Below, piece by piece: positions 7,702 through 16,158 of a stretch of 16,909 nt of DNA. The stretch comes from Tannerella sp. (lineage in GTDB: Bacteria > Bacteroidota > Bacteroidia > Bacteroidales > Tannerellaceae): contig JAITPL010000030.1 of the NCBI GenBank assembly GCA_031289445.1, forward strand, positions 1 to 16,909, in the 5' to 3' direction. Each line of letters starts with the position of its first letter. Positions within the stretch are counted from its first letter, which is position 1. The notes beneath the pieces were generated by a model, which did not search any database, was not told the origin of the DNA, and worked only from the letters and a program-made list of their open reading frames with translations. The translations under genes were made by a program, and so were the position numbers.

Positions 7702-8568
7702 TTTATACGCTTTATATGCTTTCTCCGAGGCGGTGATAAACAGCGTCTTGCGGTCTTTACCGCCGAAGCATACGTTAGCCGTCCATCCGGCTTCGACCGG
7801 TATGTGAGCTATCTGCTCGCCTTTGGGATTGAAGACAGTTACCCCTTTGCCTGTCAGATAGATATTGCCCTCGTCGTCGATAGTCATTCCGTCGGAACCC
7901 ATCGAGCAGAACAAGCGTTTGTTAGCTAACGACGCATCATCTTGAATATCATATACATAAGTCTTACCGGCACGTATATCGGCCACATACAGATGTTTGC
8001 CGTCAGCCGTACCGACTATACCGTTAGGCTGCATCAGCTCGGCCTCAACACGTACTACCCGCTTGTAGTCGGGCGAGAGATAGTAAACATGCTGGCCGTC
8101 CGGCTGCATCTCCGGCGAGCGCGTCCAATAGTCGCGCTTGTATAGCGGATCGGTGAAATAGATGCCGCCGGTGATCGGACTGACCCAGAGGTCATTAGGG
8201 CCGTTGAGTTTTTTACCCTCATAATCTTTGAAAACAACGACATGATTGCCTTGCATGTCGAACTTCCAAATCTCGTTGTCCAAATCCGAACATGCAAGCA
8301 ACGCGCCCCCGTTATCGAAGTACAGGCCGTTAGCGCGACCGGTCTTCTCGCTAAAGAGCGTCAGTTTGTTATCCGCCGCCGACCACTTCCAGATGCGGTC
8401 GTTGGGCTGGTCGGTGAAATAGACGTTGCCGACCTTGTCCACTGCCGGACCTTCGGTAAACGCAAAGCCTTCGCCGATTATTTCAGGCTTGCCCCATTCG
8501 GTCTGTGCCGATGCAGACCAAGAAGAGAGCGTAATCGATAATACTGTAATACAAAAGAATCTGTTCAT
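7690..8568 (-). CDS. Secreted SMP-30/gluconolactonase/LRE-family protein
   Basis: 292 residues from the ATG at 8566-8568. An upstream in-frame ATG at 8601 overlaps the promoter's -7 box (8590-8597), so the shorter start is used. It reveals a signal peptide, MNRFFCITVLSITLSSWSASAQ, followed by mature protein from about residue 23. The six-bladed propeller has the family metal-site residues: E39 in FTEGPA, N125 in NGPNDLW, N182 in QPNGI and D226 in GSDGMTI. Each blade motif resembles NVYFTD. The family includes sugar lactonases that open aldonolactones with a divalent metal. Together with the following exported aldo/keto reductase it may act on oxidised sugars in the periplasm, which is inference. 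The last codons (KVRK) lie within the heptamer array. Confidence 0.9.
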   Translation of the reverse strand: MNRFFCITVLSITLSSWSASAQTEWGKPEIIGEGFAFTEGPAVDKVGNVYFTDQPNDRIWKWSAADNKLTLFSEKTGRANGLYFDNGGALLACSDLDNEIWKFDMQGNHVVVFKDYEGKKLNGPNDLWVSPITGGIYFTDPLYKRDYWTRSPEMQPDGQHVYYLSPDYKRVVRVEAELMQPNGIVGTADGKHLYVADIRAGKTYVYDIQDDASLANKRLFCSMGSDGMTIDDEGNIYLTGKGVTVFNPKGEQIAHIPVEAGWTANVCFGGKDRKTLFITASEKAYKAYKVRK

Positions 8569-8589
8569 ATACGTCTGGTTTAAACACCG

Positions 8590-8597
8590 CAAAGATA
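8590..8597 (-). promoter_or_regulatory. -7 box of the lactonase-type gene
   Basis: TATCTTTG on the minus strand matches TAnnTTTG and lies about 22 bases upstream of the chosen ATG. I see no good -33 element at the expected spacing. It supports the start at 8568. Confidence 0.5.
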
Positions 8598-8669
8598 GCA
8601 ATTATTTTGCAACTTTGCACGATTTATGAAAATAAAACCGACTAAGATGCAGAAATAATTTTTTTTTAT

Positions 8670-8677
8670 TACCTTTG
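8670..8677 (+). promoter_or_regulatory. -7 box of the acyltransferase-FAH pair
   Basis: TACCTTTG on the plus strand, 47 bases before the ATG at 8725, follows a T-rich run (8660-8669). It is divergent from the box at 8590-8597, so the 156-bp gap is a two-way promoter region. The -33 element is not obvious. Confidence 0.55.
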
Positions 8678-8724
8678 CTGCCGAAAATAACAAACTTTTT
8701 GTTTCTCAACATACATAGAATACA

Positions 8725-9903
8725 ATGAGCGCAGATTATTCGAAATACAACTTTGATGACATTCGTCCGTACAACGACGACGAAGTCCATGACGCAATAG
8801 AACGCCTTGTGGCATCCGAACGATTGCGGGGAGCCATGCGTTATATCGAGCCTGACCTTAACTGGGACGAGTTCGTAGCAGCATTGCGTGAGTGCACGAC
8901 AGTTAAGCAGTTCAAGACGATACTTGCTTATAAGTATGTAATGCAGATAGCGAAGAACACGACCTTCTCGCTGACTATCTCGGGACGAAGCCGCCTGCCC
9001 GAAAACACTTCCTGCACATTCATCTCGAACCATCGGGATATAGTGCTGGATGCTGCTTTTCTGAACGTGCTGCTGGCGGATATAGGGCATGGCATGACGA
9101 AGGTGGCCATAGGCGACAATCTGTTGATACAGCCGTGGATTGATACGCTTGTGCGGCTCAACAACTGCTTTATCGTCAAGCGCGACCTCTCGGCGCGGCA
9201 ACTGCTCAAGTCGAGCGTCCAGCTGTCGGCTTATATCCATTACGTTATCAACGATTTACATGAATCTCTCTGGATAGCGCAACGCGAAGGTCGCACCAAG
9301 GACTCGAACGACCAAACTCAAATCGCCGTTCTTAAAATGCTTAACCTTGCAGGCGAACATCACGACATAGTGCGCAATCTGATGAGTCTCAACATCGTTC
9401 CGGTAGCTATTTCCTACGAGTACGACCCCTGCGACTACCTGAAAGCCAAGGAGTTTCAGCAGAAACGCGACAACCCCGACTTTGTCAAGAGCAAACGCGA
9501 CGACCTCTTCAATATGGAAACAGGGCTTCTGAATGACAAGGGCAGGGTGCATTTCACTATCGGCTCGCTAATCAACGACCGCCTCATTACGCTTATCGAC
9601 CGCAAGGACTTGGACAAGAACGCTCTCGTTAACGCCATAGCCAAAATCATTGACAGAGAGATATATAAGCACTATCGCTTTTATGCCTGTAATTATGTGG
9701 CTTACGACCTGCTAAACAACAGTGTAGGTTTCCGTACCAACTACGACCTGCGCGACAAGGTACAATTCGAAGCCTATCTGCAAAAACAAATCGACAAGAT
9801 AGACCTGCCTGACAAGGACGAGGCATTCCTGCGTACCAAGCTACTTGAGATGTACTCCAATCCGTTGAAAAATCATTTGGAAACAGCCGGGGTAACCGTA
9901 TGA
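8725..9903 (+). CDS. PlsC-like glycerol-3-phosphate/1-acylglycerol-phosphate acyltransferase family protein
   Basis: 392 residues with no signal peptide and no clear transmembrane helix. The conserved blocks of the LPLAT acyltransferase superfamily can be followed: block I SNHRDIVLD (101-109), block II NNCFIVKRDL (146-155), block III AQREGRTKD (185-193) and block IV IVPVAISYEYD (224-234). Block I has His103 and Asp109 five residues apart instead of the usual HX4D, although D105 is also available; this variant may be a feature of the subfamily. The expected role is acyl transfer in membrane lipid synthesis. The region before block I (1-90) and the long C-terminal part (240-392) make it larger than simple PlsC proteins. 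The stop codon overlaps the start of the next gene (ATGA at 9900-9903), so the two are translationally coupled. Confidence 0.85.
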   Translation: MSADYSKYNFDDIRPYNDDEVHDAIERLVASERLRGAMRYIEPDLNWDEFVAALRECTTVKQFKTILAYKYVMQIAKNTTFSLTISGRSRLPENTSCTFISNHRDIVLDAAFLNVLLADIGHGMTKVAIGDNLLIQPWIDTLVRLNNCFIVKRDLSARQLLKSSVQLSAYIHYVINDLHESLWIAQREGRTKDSNDQTQIAVLKMLNLAGEHHDIVRNLMSLNIVPVAISYEYDPCDYLKAKEFQQKRDNPDFVKSKRDDLFNMETGLLNDKGRVHFTIGSLINDRLITLIDRKDLDKNALVNAIAKIIDREIYKHYRFYACNYVAYDLLNNSVGFRTNYDLRDKVQFEAYLQKQIDKIDLPDKDEAFLRTKLLEMYSNPLKNHLETAGVTV

Positions 9904-10688
9904 AAATCATTGCCGTCGGAATGAACTACACCGACCACAACAGGGAGATGAATAATCCCTTGCTGCCAAAGGAGCCGGTGATTTTCATGAAGGGTGATTC
10001 GGCCTTACTGAAGGACGGCAAGCCGTTTTTTATCCCTGATTTCGCAAGTTGTACCGATTTCGCTGATTTCACTGATTCCCCTGATTTCGCCAATTTCGCC
10101 AATGTAGAGACGGAGCACGCTCCGTCTCCTCCGTCCCTGTCTTCGTCTCATCCGTCCCTGTCTCCATCTCATCTGTCTCCTCCGTCCCTGTCTTCATCTC
10201 CACCCTCCAAATTCAAATCCGAGATTCATCACGAAGTAGAGATTGTGGTGAAAATCAACCGCTTAGGCAAGAATATCGCCGAGCAATTTGCTTACCGCTA
10301 CTATGACGAGATAACCGCAGGCATCGACTTTACTGCTCGCGACTTGCAACGGCGGCTACGCTCTCAAGGTCATCCATGGGAGTTGAGTAAGGCCTTTGAC
10401 GGCTCGGCGGTCATCGGCGATTTTATACCTCTGACAGAAGTCGGCAGCGAGATACAAAACATTGATTTTCACCTTGATATCGACGGCGTTACGGTACAGC
10501 ACGGCAATACCCGCGATATGCTTTTTTCGGTCGATAAAATCATAGCCTACGTAAGCCGCTTCTTCTCCTTGAAGATGGGCGACCTTATCTATACCGGCAC
10601 TCCTTCAGGGGTCGGACCGGTTGCAATCGGCAACCACCTGCAAGCTTACATCGGCAACCGCCGCCTGCTCGACTTCCACGTCAGATAA
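9900..10688 (+). CDS. Fumarylacetoacetate hydrolase family protein with an extra low-complexity insert
   Basis: 262 residues; the start codon overlaps the acyltransferase stop (ATGA). The family core is intact around an insert. Residues 1-48 (IAVGMNYTDHNREM..KEPVIFMKGDSAL..FFIPDF) join to 108-262. The latter contains the metal-binding HHEVE (E112, E114) and D143 in AGIDFTARDLQ, K164 in LSKAFDGSA, and the TGTPSGVG loop at 232-239. Members cleave or isomerise acylpyruvates and related oxo-acids with Mg2+ or Mn2+ in the cytosol; the exact substrate is unclear. Residues about 49-107 are rich in Ser, Pro, Asp and Phe. They are absent from ordinary members as I know them, which are about 200 residues long. 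At DNA level the insert is repetitive (10037-10202). It lies just before the first metal ligands, in what should be a surface loop, so activity may be kept. Confidence 0.88.
   Translation: MKIIAVGMNYTDHNREMNNPLLPKEPVIFMKGDSALLKDGKPFFIPDFASCTDFADFTDSPDFANFANVETEHAPSPPSLSSSHPSLSPSHLSPPSLSSSPPSKFKSEIHHEVEIVVKINRLGKNIAEQFAYRYYDEITAGIDFTARDLQRRLRSQGHPWELSKAFDGSAVIGDFIPLTEVGSEIQNIDFHLDIDGVTVQHGNTRDMLFSVDKIIAYVSRFFSLKMGDLIYTGTPSGVGPVAIGNHLQAYIGNRRLLDFHVR
10037..10202 (+). repeat. Composite intragenic repeat: 9-bp units, palindrome, 21-bp units
   Basis: Three kinds of repeat are stacked in frame. At 10037-10099 there are seven 9-bp units of the TGATTTCGC type, giving DFA/DFT/NFA residues. At 10107-10128 there is a perfect palindrome with 9-bp arms (GAGACGGAG) and a 4-base loop. 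At 10131-10202 there are three 21-bp units beginning CCGTCCCTGTCT, with a 9-bp partial unit between the second and third, giving PSLSSSH-like residues. All lengths are multiples of three, or sum to one, so the reading frame survives. Confidence 0.9.
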
Positions 10689-10737
10689 AACACTTCCTGC
10701 TGCAAATTCAGGCTGGACTTTATCCCCATTCCTAACC

Positions 10738-10831
10738 GCATACGCCGCCTCTAAAGCATACAATGCCCTGACTCGGCGCTAATCGGCCTACAGCGGTGTG
10801 CAAGTTCTCCAAAGCATCCGCCGCCCCTAAA
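10738..10831. repeat. Pair of 18-bp near-identical direct repeats in the convergent gap
   Basis: The sequence at 10738-10755 (GCATACGCCGCCTCTAAA) recurs at 10814-10831 with two changes. They lie 76 bp apart between the convergent FAH and rhamnosidase genes, and the second copy covers the rhamnosidase stop. No clear terminator hairpin is seen in this gap. Confidence 0.55.
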
Positions 10832-13484
10832 AAGAAGTTGACAGCAAATGATTGCCGCTTTCTAGGGTGATGACTCCGTCAATTGGAAGGTCTAATGATT
10901 GACCGTTGAGCGTATATGACTTGGCGTTTTTGGGTAGCGGCATGGTTGCGGCGCTTCCTGTCGGCACGGTGATGTCAAAAAGCAGTCCGTTGTCGGTCTT
11001 TTCCCAACTGACGGCAATCGTTCCGTAGGGCGTTTCCTTTGTAGTTTTAGCCCAGGTGAGAGCAGTCGGTATTTGCGGGTCAATCACAAAACGACGGTAG
11101 CCGGGAGCCGTTTCATCCGGACGAATACCGCCAATAGCCTGATAAAACCAGGCTCCTATACCGTTATAGCAGTTATGTATATGGCTGCGTTCGCCGTTCC
11201 AGTGCTCCCAAGTTGCCGTTGCCCCATTGTCGAGCATGTAGAGATAGCCCGGATAGCCGCGCTTTTTCAGCATCGAATACACAAAATCGGGCTGGTTGTT
11301 TTTGACAGCCCAATCTACTAGTACAGGTATGCCTACCAAGCCTGTCGAAAGATGCCCATTGTACTTTTCAGCCGTAATATCCAAGAGGCTTTCGGTCGTT
11401 TCGGCAATGAGATTCTCCGGCGTAACGCCTACAAGCATCGGATAAGCAAGGTCTATTTGCGTACCGGTGCCGTAAGTGGAGTTGTCGGCCAAGTAATAAG
11501 TACTGTGTATAAGTGAGTTAATCGCCGTTTTGCGGGAGGCAAATTCAGCAGCCTCATCGCGTTTGCCAAGCAGGGTAGCTATTTTTTCGAGGATAGTGTA
11601 GCATTCGCTTATGACGCAGTTATCCACCAAATCGACTGAAGCGGGCGCTTGCTGGTTAATACCTTTTGGCGTTGCCCAGTCGCCGAGATACCAACCGCGA
11701 TAATCAGTATCGGGCCAGCTTTTTAGTAATCCGTCAACGGTGTAAGTATCAACATATTGCAGCCAGTGTTTCATTACCGGATAGTAACGTTCGAGCGTAC
11801 TCAGGTCGCCATAGCTTTGATAGACGCCCCAAGGCGCGGTAACTATAAAAGCACACCAATATGGGCCTCCGCCTGCCGGATAGGGATTCGGCGCGGTGTG
11901 AGGCAGTCCGCCGTCAGGTTGAATACAGTCTTCCCAAGCCTGCAACCAGTTGGAGTAGAGTGGCGCAAGGTCGAACAAGGTCTGTGCGGTAAGAGTTGAA
12001 GCATGTCCGTCGCCGCCATATCCAAGCCGTTCTATATGATGACAATCAACGAGATAGCCACTTAGACTGAGGCAGTGGAGGGTATGTTGCACCAAGTCGT
12101 GGATAGCATTCAGGTCGCCATCGGAGCACGCAAACGACGAAGCATCCTTGTAGGCGGTACGTATAAGCATCGCTTTCATGGATTCAAGCCCCGGCTCATG
12201 CTCCAATCCTGCTATCTGCAAGTATCTGAAGCTGTGGTAATTGAACTTGTTTGTAAACACTTCGTTTTTCGCGCCCGAAGCTATATAATAATCTATTTGC
12301 TCCCGGTCGTCAAACAAGCCCTTATCGTTCAGGTGGTCTGAATAGTGAAGTGTAATTTCTTGATTTTTATGCAGTTGGGGGAATTTTATCTCGACCCAGC
12401 CGGTCAGCGTCTTACCGAAGTCTATTAACCACAGACTGTCGGATAACTGCTTTACATTGACTGCATTATATGTCTCAGCTATAAAATTTTCCTCTGTTGA
12501 CTGCGCCGAGACGGTATGTTCGGGAACGCTGACTGTTGCTGCCTTAACCCACTGCCGACTGTTCAGTTCATCGGCGCTGAAATTTTTGGGCAAGGCATTG
12601 GCGTCAACCCTTTCGCCTCCAAAATTGTGATAGCGCCAACTCTTGCTTGTCAACGTATAACCGCCTTTCTCGCATGCCTGCCACGATCCGTCGGTTGCAA
12701 CTGCCACACTGCGCTCGCCATTGTTCCATACATCTATCTGCGCCTTTAACAGAGGGCCTTCGTAAACAACGCCCGGCATACCGAACTGATACCATCCGCG
12801 ACCCAACCACACGACGAGGTCATTATTCCCTTTCAGAATCAATTGCGAAACATCGTAAGTCCGCGACAGAGAACGCTTATCGAACTGTGCCATCGCAGGC
12901 GCCAGAGGCTCGTCGGATACTTTCTTGCCATTAAGATATACTTCATGATATCCAAGCGAATTTACATGCACAAAAGCTCTTTCGGGCTTTGCGGCCAACT
13001 CGAACTGCTTCCTTAACAGCGGGCTTTGCGGGTCGCCGTCAGCAGTCGGAAAACCGATATAGTCGCCCTGCCTGTCCGAAGCAGTCAGGAGGCCTATACT
13101 GAAATGCGCCGTTTCGCTCCACAAGGAAGCCTTACCGTTCTTGTCATAAGTACGTACTTTCCAGTAAACGACTTCGCCCGACGACAGTTTACGACCTGCG
13201 AGCGGCCTCAGCACCGATTCTTCGGAAGCCGTAAGCTCGGAATCCCAGACGTCGGCTTTACCCGCTGCGAGCAGTGCGGGACTGCTCGCAGCAAGAATAT
13301 GGTAAGCCGTTTGCCGGTCGCCGTTGCCGGCAAATTTGTTCTTCCAGCTCAAGCGGGGCTTGTCGGTATTGACGCCCAGCGGAGAACTGAGATTTTCGCA
13401 GCGAAGGTCATACGGAATGTTTCCTTCCGGGCTGCATGAACAGATGCAAATAACTGAAACTAAAGAGATTAACAAACCTTTCAT
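10827..13484 (-). CDS. Alpha-L-rhamnosidase, glycoside hydrolase family 78, lipoprotein
   Basis: 885 residues from the ATG at 13482-13484. The frame opens at 13532 inside the upstream gene, but MKGLLISLVSVICICSC is a lipoprotein signal (cysteine 15 or 17) and leaves a normal 16-bp gap. The order is an N-terminal fibronectin-like domain (about 22-130, with RQTAYHILAAS and YWKVRTYDKNG), then the Bac_rhamnosid-N type domain (about 160-320, with AFVHVNSLGYHEVYLNG). Next come a concanavalin-like domain with IDFGKTLTGWVE (354-365), the (alpha/alpha)6 barrel (about 445-785) and a C-terminal beta domain. Catalytic-region motifs are HHIERLGYGGDGH (482-494, E485 and D492) and TWEHWNGE (758-765, E760). 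It should release terminal L-rhamnose from plant glycans or glycosides. It is the second gene of a minus-strand pair behind the metalloprotease. Its last codons overlap a near copy of a short repeat (10814-10831). Confidence 0.94.
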   Translation of the reverse strand: MKGLLISLVSVICICSCSPEGNIPYDLRCENLSSPLGVNTDKPRLSWKNKFAGNGDRQTAYHILAASSPALLAAGKADVWDSELTASEESVLRPLAGRKLSSGEVVYWKVRTYDKNGKASLWSETAHFSIGLLTASDRQGDYIGFPTADGDPQSPLLRKQFELAAKPERAFVHVNSLGYHEVYLNGKKVSDEPLAPAMAQFDKRSLSRTYDVSQLILKGNNDLVVWLGRGWYQFGMPGVVYEGPLLKAQIDVWNNGERSVAVATDGSWQACEKGGYTLTSKSWRYHNFGGERVDANALPKNFSADELNSRQWVKAATVSVPEHTVSAQSTEENFIAETYNAVNVKQLSDSLWLIDFGKTLTGWVEIKFPQLHKNQEITLHYSDHLNDKGLFDDREQIDYYIASGAKNEVFTNKFNYHSFRYLQIAGLEHEPGLESMKAMLIRTAYKDASSFACSDGDLNAIHDLVQHTLHCLSLSGYLVDCHHIERLGYGGDGHASTLTAQTLFDLAPLYSNWLQAWEDCIQPDGGLPHTAPNPYPAGGGPYWCAFIVTAPWGVYQSYGDLSTLERYYPVMKHWLQYVDTYTVDGLLKSWPDTDYRGWYLGDWATPKGINQQAPASVDLVDNCVISECYTILEKIATLLGKRDEAAEFASRKTAINSLIHSTYYLADNSTYGTGTQIDLAYPMLVGVTPENLIAETTESLLDITAEKYNGHLSTGLVGIPVLVDWAVKNNQPDFVYSMLKKRGYPGYLYMLDNGATATWEHWNGERSHIHNCYNGIGAWFYQAIGGIRPDETAPGYRRFVIDPQIPTALTWAKTTKETPYGTIAVSWEKTDNGLLFDITVPTGSAATMPLPKNAKSYTLNGQSLDLPIDGVITLESGNHLLSTSF

Positions 13485-13500
13485 AGTAGTTGCTTTTGTG

Positions 13501-16035
13501 CTATTTATCCTTATTATCCAAGCCTTTTTCAATCCTTTTCTGTATGTCCGACAAGTGATATTTGGTTAGCTTGTCGTTTGTCAGATCTATTTCCTTCTTG
13601 ACCTCCTCTTGAAGTTCAACAAGATGTCCGCGTATTATCCCTGCAATATCATTGAACGAGGAGTCGGGGTTAACCTGACTGCCTAAAGGCGTTTGGACTA
13701 CCGGTGCGTTCAACAAGTTCACCGCATTGGTTACATACTGTTTCTGCAGATTACGGCGATGGAGTTCAACCGGTTGATGGTCTTTCAGCTCGGTCCAGAT
13801 ATATTGTTTCAGGTCATCCAAATACTCTAACACGTCGTAGCTCTTTGTCTGTATCAGGTTGGTCAGCGTTCCGGAGCTTTGCAGCCGCGACAATATCGAC
13901 ACTTGCTCGGAAGATACGATCGTACTCGGATTCGTGCTTATATAAGGCGCGATTGACTCGTCTATCAACCATGTCGGCGTAACAAAGAGGTTATCGTTAA
14001 GGAACTTCAGAGCGGCCTTCTGCTTCTCGTAAGGAACAGCTTCATAGATAGCGCCCTTTTCTTCGACCATCTTTGGCGTAATATACCTTGAGCCTATCAC
14101 CTTTGTGGCATGACCCATATACAGGCGGTATTGCGAAACAAGCACCATATACATGTTCTGAAGATGCAGATAGCTTTCGTTAGGTACTTTCGTCCACTTT
14201 GGAAGCTCCGGCAGAATACGTTTCAAGTTCTTTATACCGTACTGGCCTGCCAAAACAGGATCGTCTCCCAGGTCTTCGTTCTGCGAACGCGGATCGGGGC
14301 CTGATTCAGAGCCAAAGAACAGTCGCGGGTCTTTCAACTTCTTGATAATCCATTGATTGATATACTCAATTTCATCATCCGGAGTAGCAAACTGAGGCAA
14401 CAGGCGATAACCCCATTCGATAGCCCAGTCGTCATAGTCGCCGATACGCGGAAACAGCCCTGCCCTGCCGATGTTATCCTCGGGCTGAGCTATATAGTTA
14501 AAACGTGCATAGTCCATGATTGAGGGCGTATGGCCGTGCTTTTCGACCCAGGACTTCTTACGCAGGTTCTCGACAGGAACAGTAGAACTTGATCCCCAGT
14601 TATGGCGCAAACCGAGCGTATGCCCGACCTCGTGCGCTACAACAAACCGTATCAGTTCGCCCATCAGTTCATCGTCGAACTGCATGGTACGCGCCTTTGG
14701 ATCGACAGCCCCCGCCTGAATCATATACCAGTTATGGAGAAGCTGCATGATATTGTGATACCAGTTGATATGAGTCTCCATTATCTCGCCGCTTCTGGGG
14801 TCATGTACGTGCGGTCCGCTTGCGTTTTGGGTGGTTGACGACTTGTAAACAATCACATTATGGCGGGCGTCGTTCATGCTCCAGACGGTATCGTTCGGAG
14901 AGACGCGCACGGCATAAATGGCATTCTTGAAACCTGCATGTTCAAAGGCCGGCTGCCAGTCGTTTACTCCCTTTATAAGGTATGAGGCCCACTTTTCGGG
15001 AGTGGCGGGATCTATATAGAAGACGATAGGCTGCTGAGGCTCTACAAGTTCACCGCGTTTATATTTGGCCATGTCTTGCGGTTTAGGCTCAAGTCGCCAG
15101 CGTGTTATGTAAGCTTTGTTATCCACATCATTGGAATTGAATTTAAGAAATCCCTGTGCGAAATAGCCCACGCGAGGGTCGTAGTAGCGTGCCTTCATCG
15201 GCTTTTTGGGGAGCAGCACCAGCGAACTGTTCATCTCGAACGTAAGAGGCATGGTGGTAGGAGTTGCATTAGGCCCGGTAGCATTCTGCGCGTATGTTCT
15301 AACCATCTGTATTTCAATGTTAATCGGATACGGTTTAATGGCTTCGATGTACGACTTGTCGCCTTGATAGCCGCCGACAGAGTAACCTTTTTTGGCATAG
15401 GCGCTGAAATGCAGAATCTCATTCTCGCCCTGCACATAGTCTGTTACGTCGATAACGGAGGTTTTCACGCCCAGAGTGTCGCTGTAAGCCTTGACGGCGA
15501 AACCTGCGGCTATAGTCGGGATATTGGAATTGGCTACCGAGCGGTACATTCCGTCTATAGTGCTGTCGCCGCGTTCGGTGTAAATCATCCTTTTAAGGAA
15601 GACCTTGTCGTCCTTGCCTTTCTCGAAGCGCACAACATTCTCGCCTACCTGGTCGCCGCCATAGCCGCCTGTACCTGCGGGCGCTTTTGCTATCCTGTTG
15701 ACAACCAGAATATCACGGCCAAGCAATGAGTCCGGGATTTCGAAGAAGTAACGTTCGTTGAGGTAATGCACCGTAAACATGCCTTTGGTAGTAACTGCCT
15801 TGTCGGTAATCACTTCCTTGTAGGGTTTGGGAGCATTAGGCTTGGGAGGGTCAGGTTTGGCCGCTTTAACGGAGTCCGTTTTAGCAGACGCATCCTGTTT
15901 GACGGTATCCGCAGGCTGTTGTGGCTGTTGTGGCTGTTGATGCAGCTGCCGGGCCTGCTGTAACTGCTGAGGCTGCTGAGCCTGTAGCGTTAAGGCGCAC
16001 AATGCGCAAACAAAGAGAAGTTTTATTCGAATCAT
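13501..16035 (-). CDS. Secreted zinc metalloprotease (DUF5117/DUF5118/DUF4953-type met-zincin)
   Basis: 844 residues. Signal peptide MIRIKLLFVCALCALTLQAQ. The mature N-terminus is a Q/P-rich stretch (20-42) followed by a Lys/Pro-rich linker (about 50-73). The DUF5118-type segment (about 72-120, GMFTVHYLNERYFFEIPDSLLGRDILVVNR) and DUF5117-type segment (about 125-320) come next. The met-zincin domain carries the extended zinc motif HEVGHTLGLRH at 468-478 and the Met-turn SIMDY with M507. The C-terminal part (to 844) is helical and charged. The family is widespread in Bacteroidetes, and its substrates are mostly unknown. Length is typical. It is the first gene of a two-gene unit with the rhamnosidase, 16 bp apart, and has a promoter at 16062-16094. 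Confidence 0.93.
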   Translation of the reverse strand: MIRIKLLFVCALCALTLQAQQPQQLQQARQLHQQPQQPQQPADTVKQDASAKTDSVKAAKPDPPKPNAPKPYKEVITDKAVTTKGMFTVHYLNERYFFEIPDSLLGRDILVVNRIAKAPAGTGGYGGDQVGENVVRFEKGKDDKVFLKRMIYTERGDSTIDGMYRSVANSNIPTIAAGFAVKAYSDTLGVKTSVIDVTDYVQGENEILHFSAYAKKGYSVGGYQGDKSYIEAIKPYPINIEIQMVRTYAQNATGPNATPTTMPLTFEMNSSLVLLPKKPMKARYYDPRVGYFAQGFLKFNSNDVDNKAYITRWRLEPKPQDMAKYKRGELVEPQQPIVFYIDPATPEKWASYLIKGVNDWQPAFEHAGFKNAIYAVRVSPNDTVWSMNDARHNVIVYKSSTTQNASGPHVHDPRSGEIMETHINWYHNIMQLLHNWYMIQAGAVDPKARTMQFDDELMGELIRFVVAHEVGHTLGLRHNWGSSSTVPVENLRKKSWVEKHGHTPSIMDYARFNYIAQPEDNIGRAGLFPRIGDYDDWAIEWGYRLLPQFATPDDEIEYINQWIIKKLKDPRLFFGSESGPDPRSQNEDLGDDPVLAGQYGIKNLKRILPELPKWTKVPNESYLHLQNMYMVLVSQYRLYMGHATKVIGSRYITPKMVEEKGAIYEAVPYEKQKAALKFLNDNLFVTPTWLIDESIAPYISTNPSTIVSSEQVSILSRLQSSGTLTNLIQTKSYDVLEYLDDLKQYIWTELKDHQPVELHRRNLQKQYVTNAVNLLNAPVVQTPLGSQVNPDSSFNDIAGIIRGHLVELQEEVKKEIDLTNDKLTKYHLSDIQKRIEKGLDNKDK
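15914..15940. repeat. 9-bp triplet-type repeat in the Q/P-rich region of the metalloprotease
   Basis: GGCTGTTGT, GGCTGTTGT and GGCTGTTGA follow one another and encode the QQP repeats at about residues 33-41. The neighbouring CTGCTG runs up to about 15985 extend the Gln-rich tract. Confidence 0.75.
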
Positions 16036-16061
16036 AAGTATAAATATTTTAAAAATTGATG

Positions 16062-16094
16062 CAAAGGTAGTTATTATTTATCAGAAATAGCCAA
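16062..16094 (-). promoter_or_regulatory. Promoter of the metalloprotease-rhamnosidase pair
   Basis: TACCTTTG on the minus strand (16062-16069) fits TAnnTTTG. A TTTTGG stretch lies 22 bp upstream (TTG at 16092-16094), slightly longer spacing than usual for a -33 element. The -7 box is 27 bases from the ATG at 16035. Confidence 0.55.
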
Positions 16095-16158
16095 AATTGG
16101 GTTTGAGTTTTTAGCGCTCCGATGACGCAGTTTTCCGCAGGTCGTTGACGCCGCATTG

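Noticed and set aside
3947..8568. Polysaccharide utilisation locus
   Set aside because: No SusC/SusD-like pair, sensor or anti-sigma system is present in the window; only isolated GH3 and GH78 enzymes are seen.
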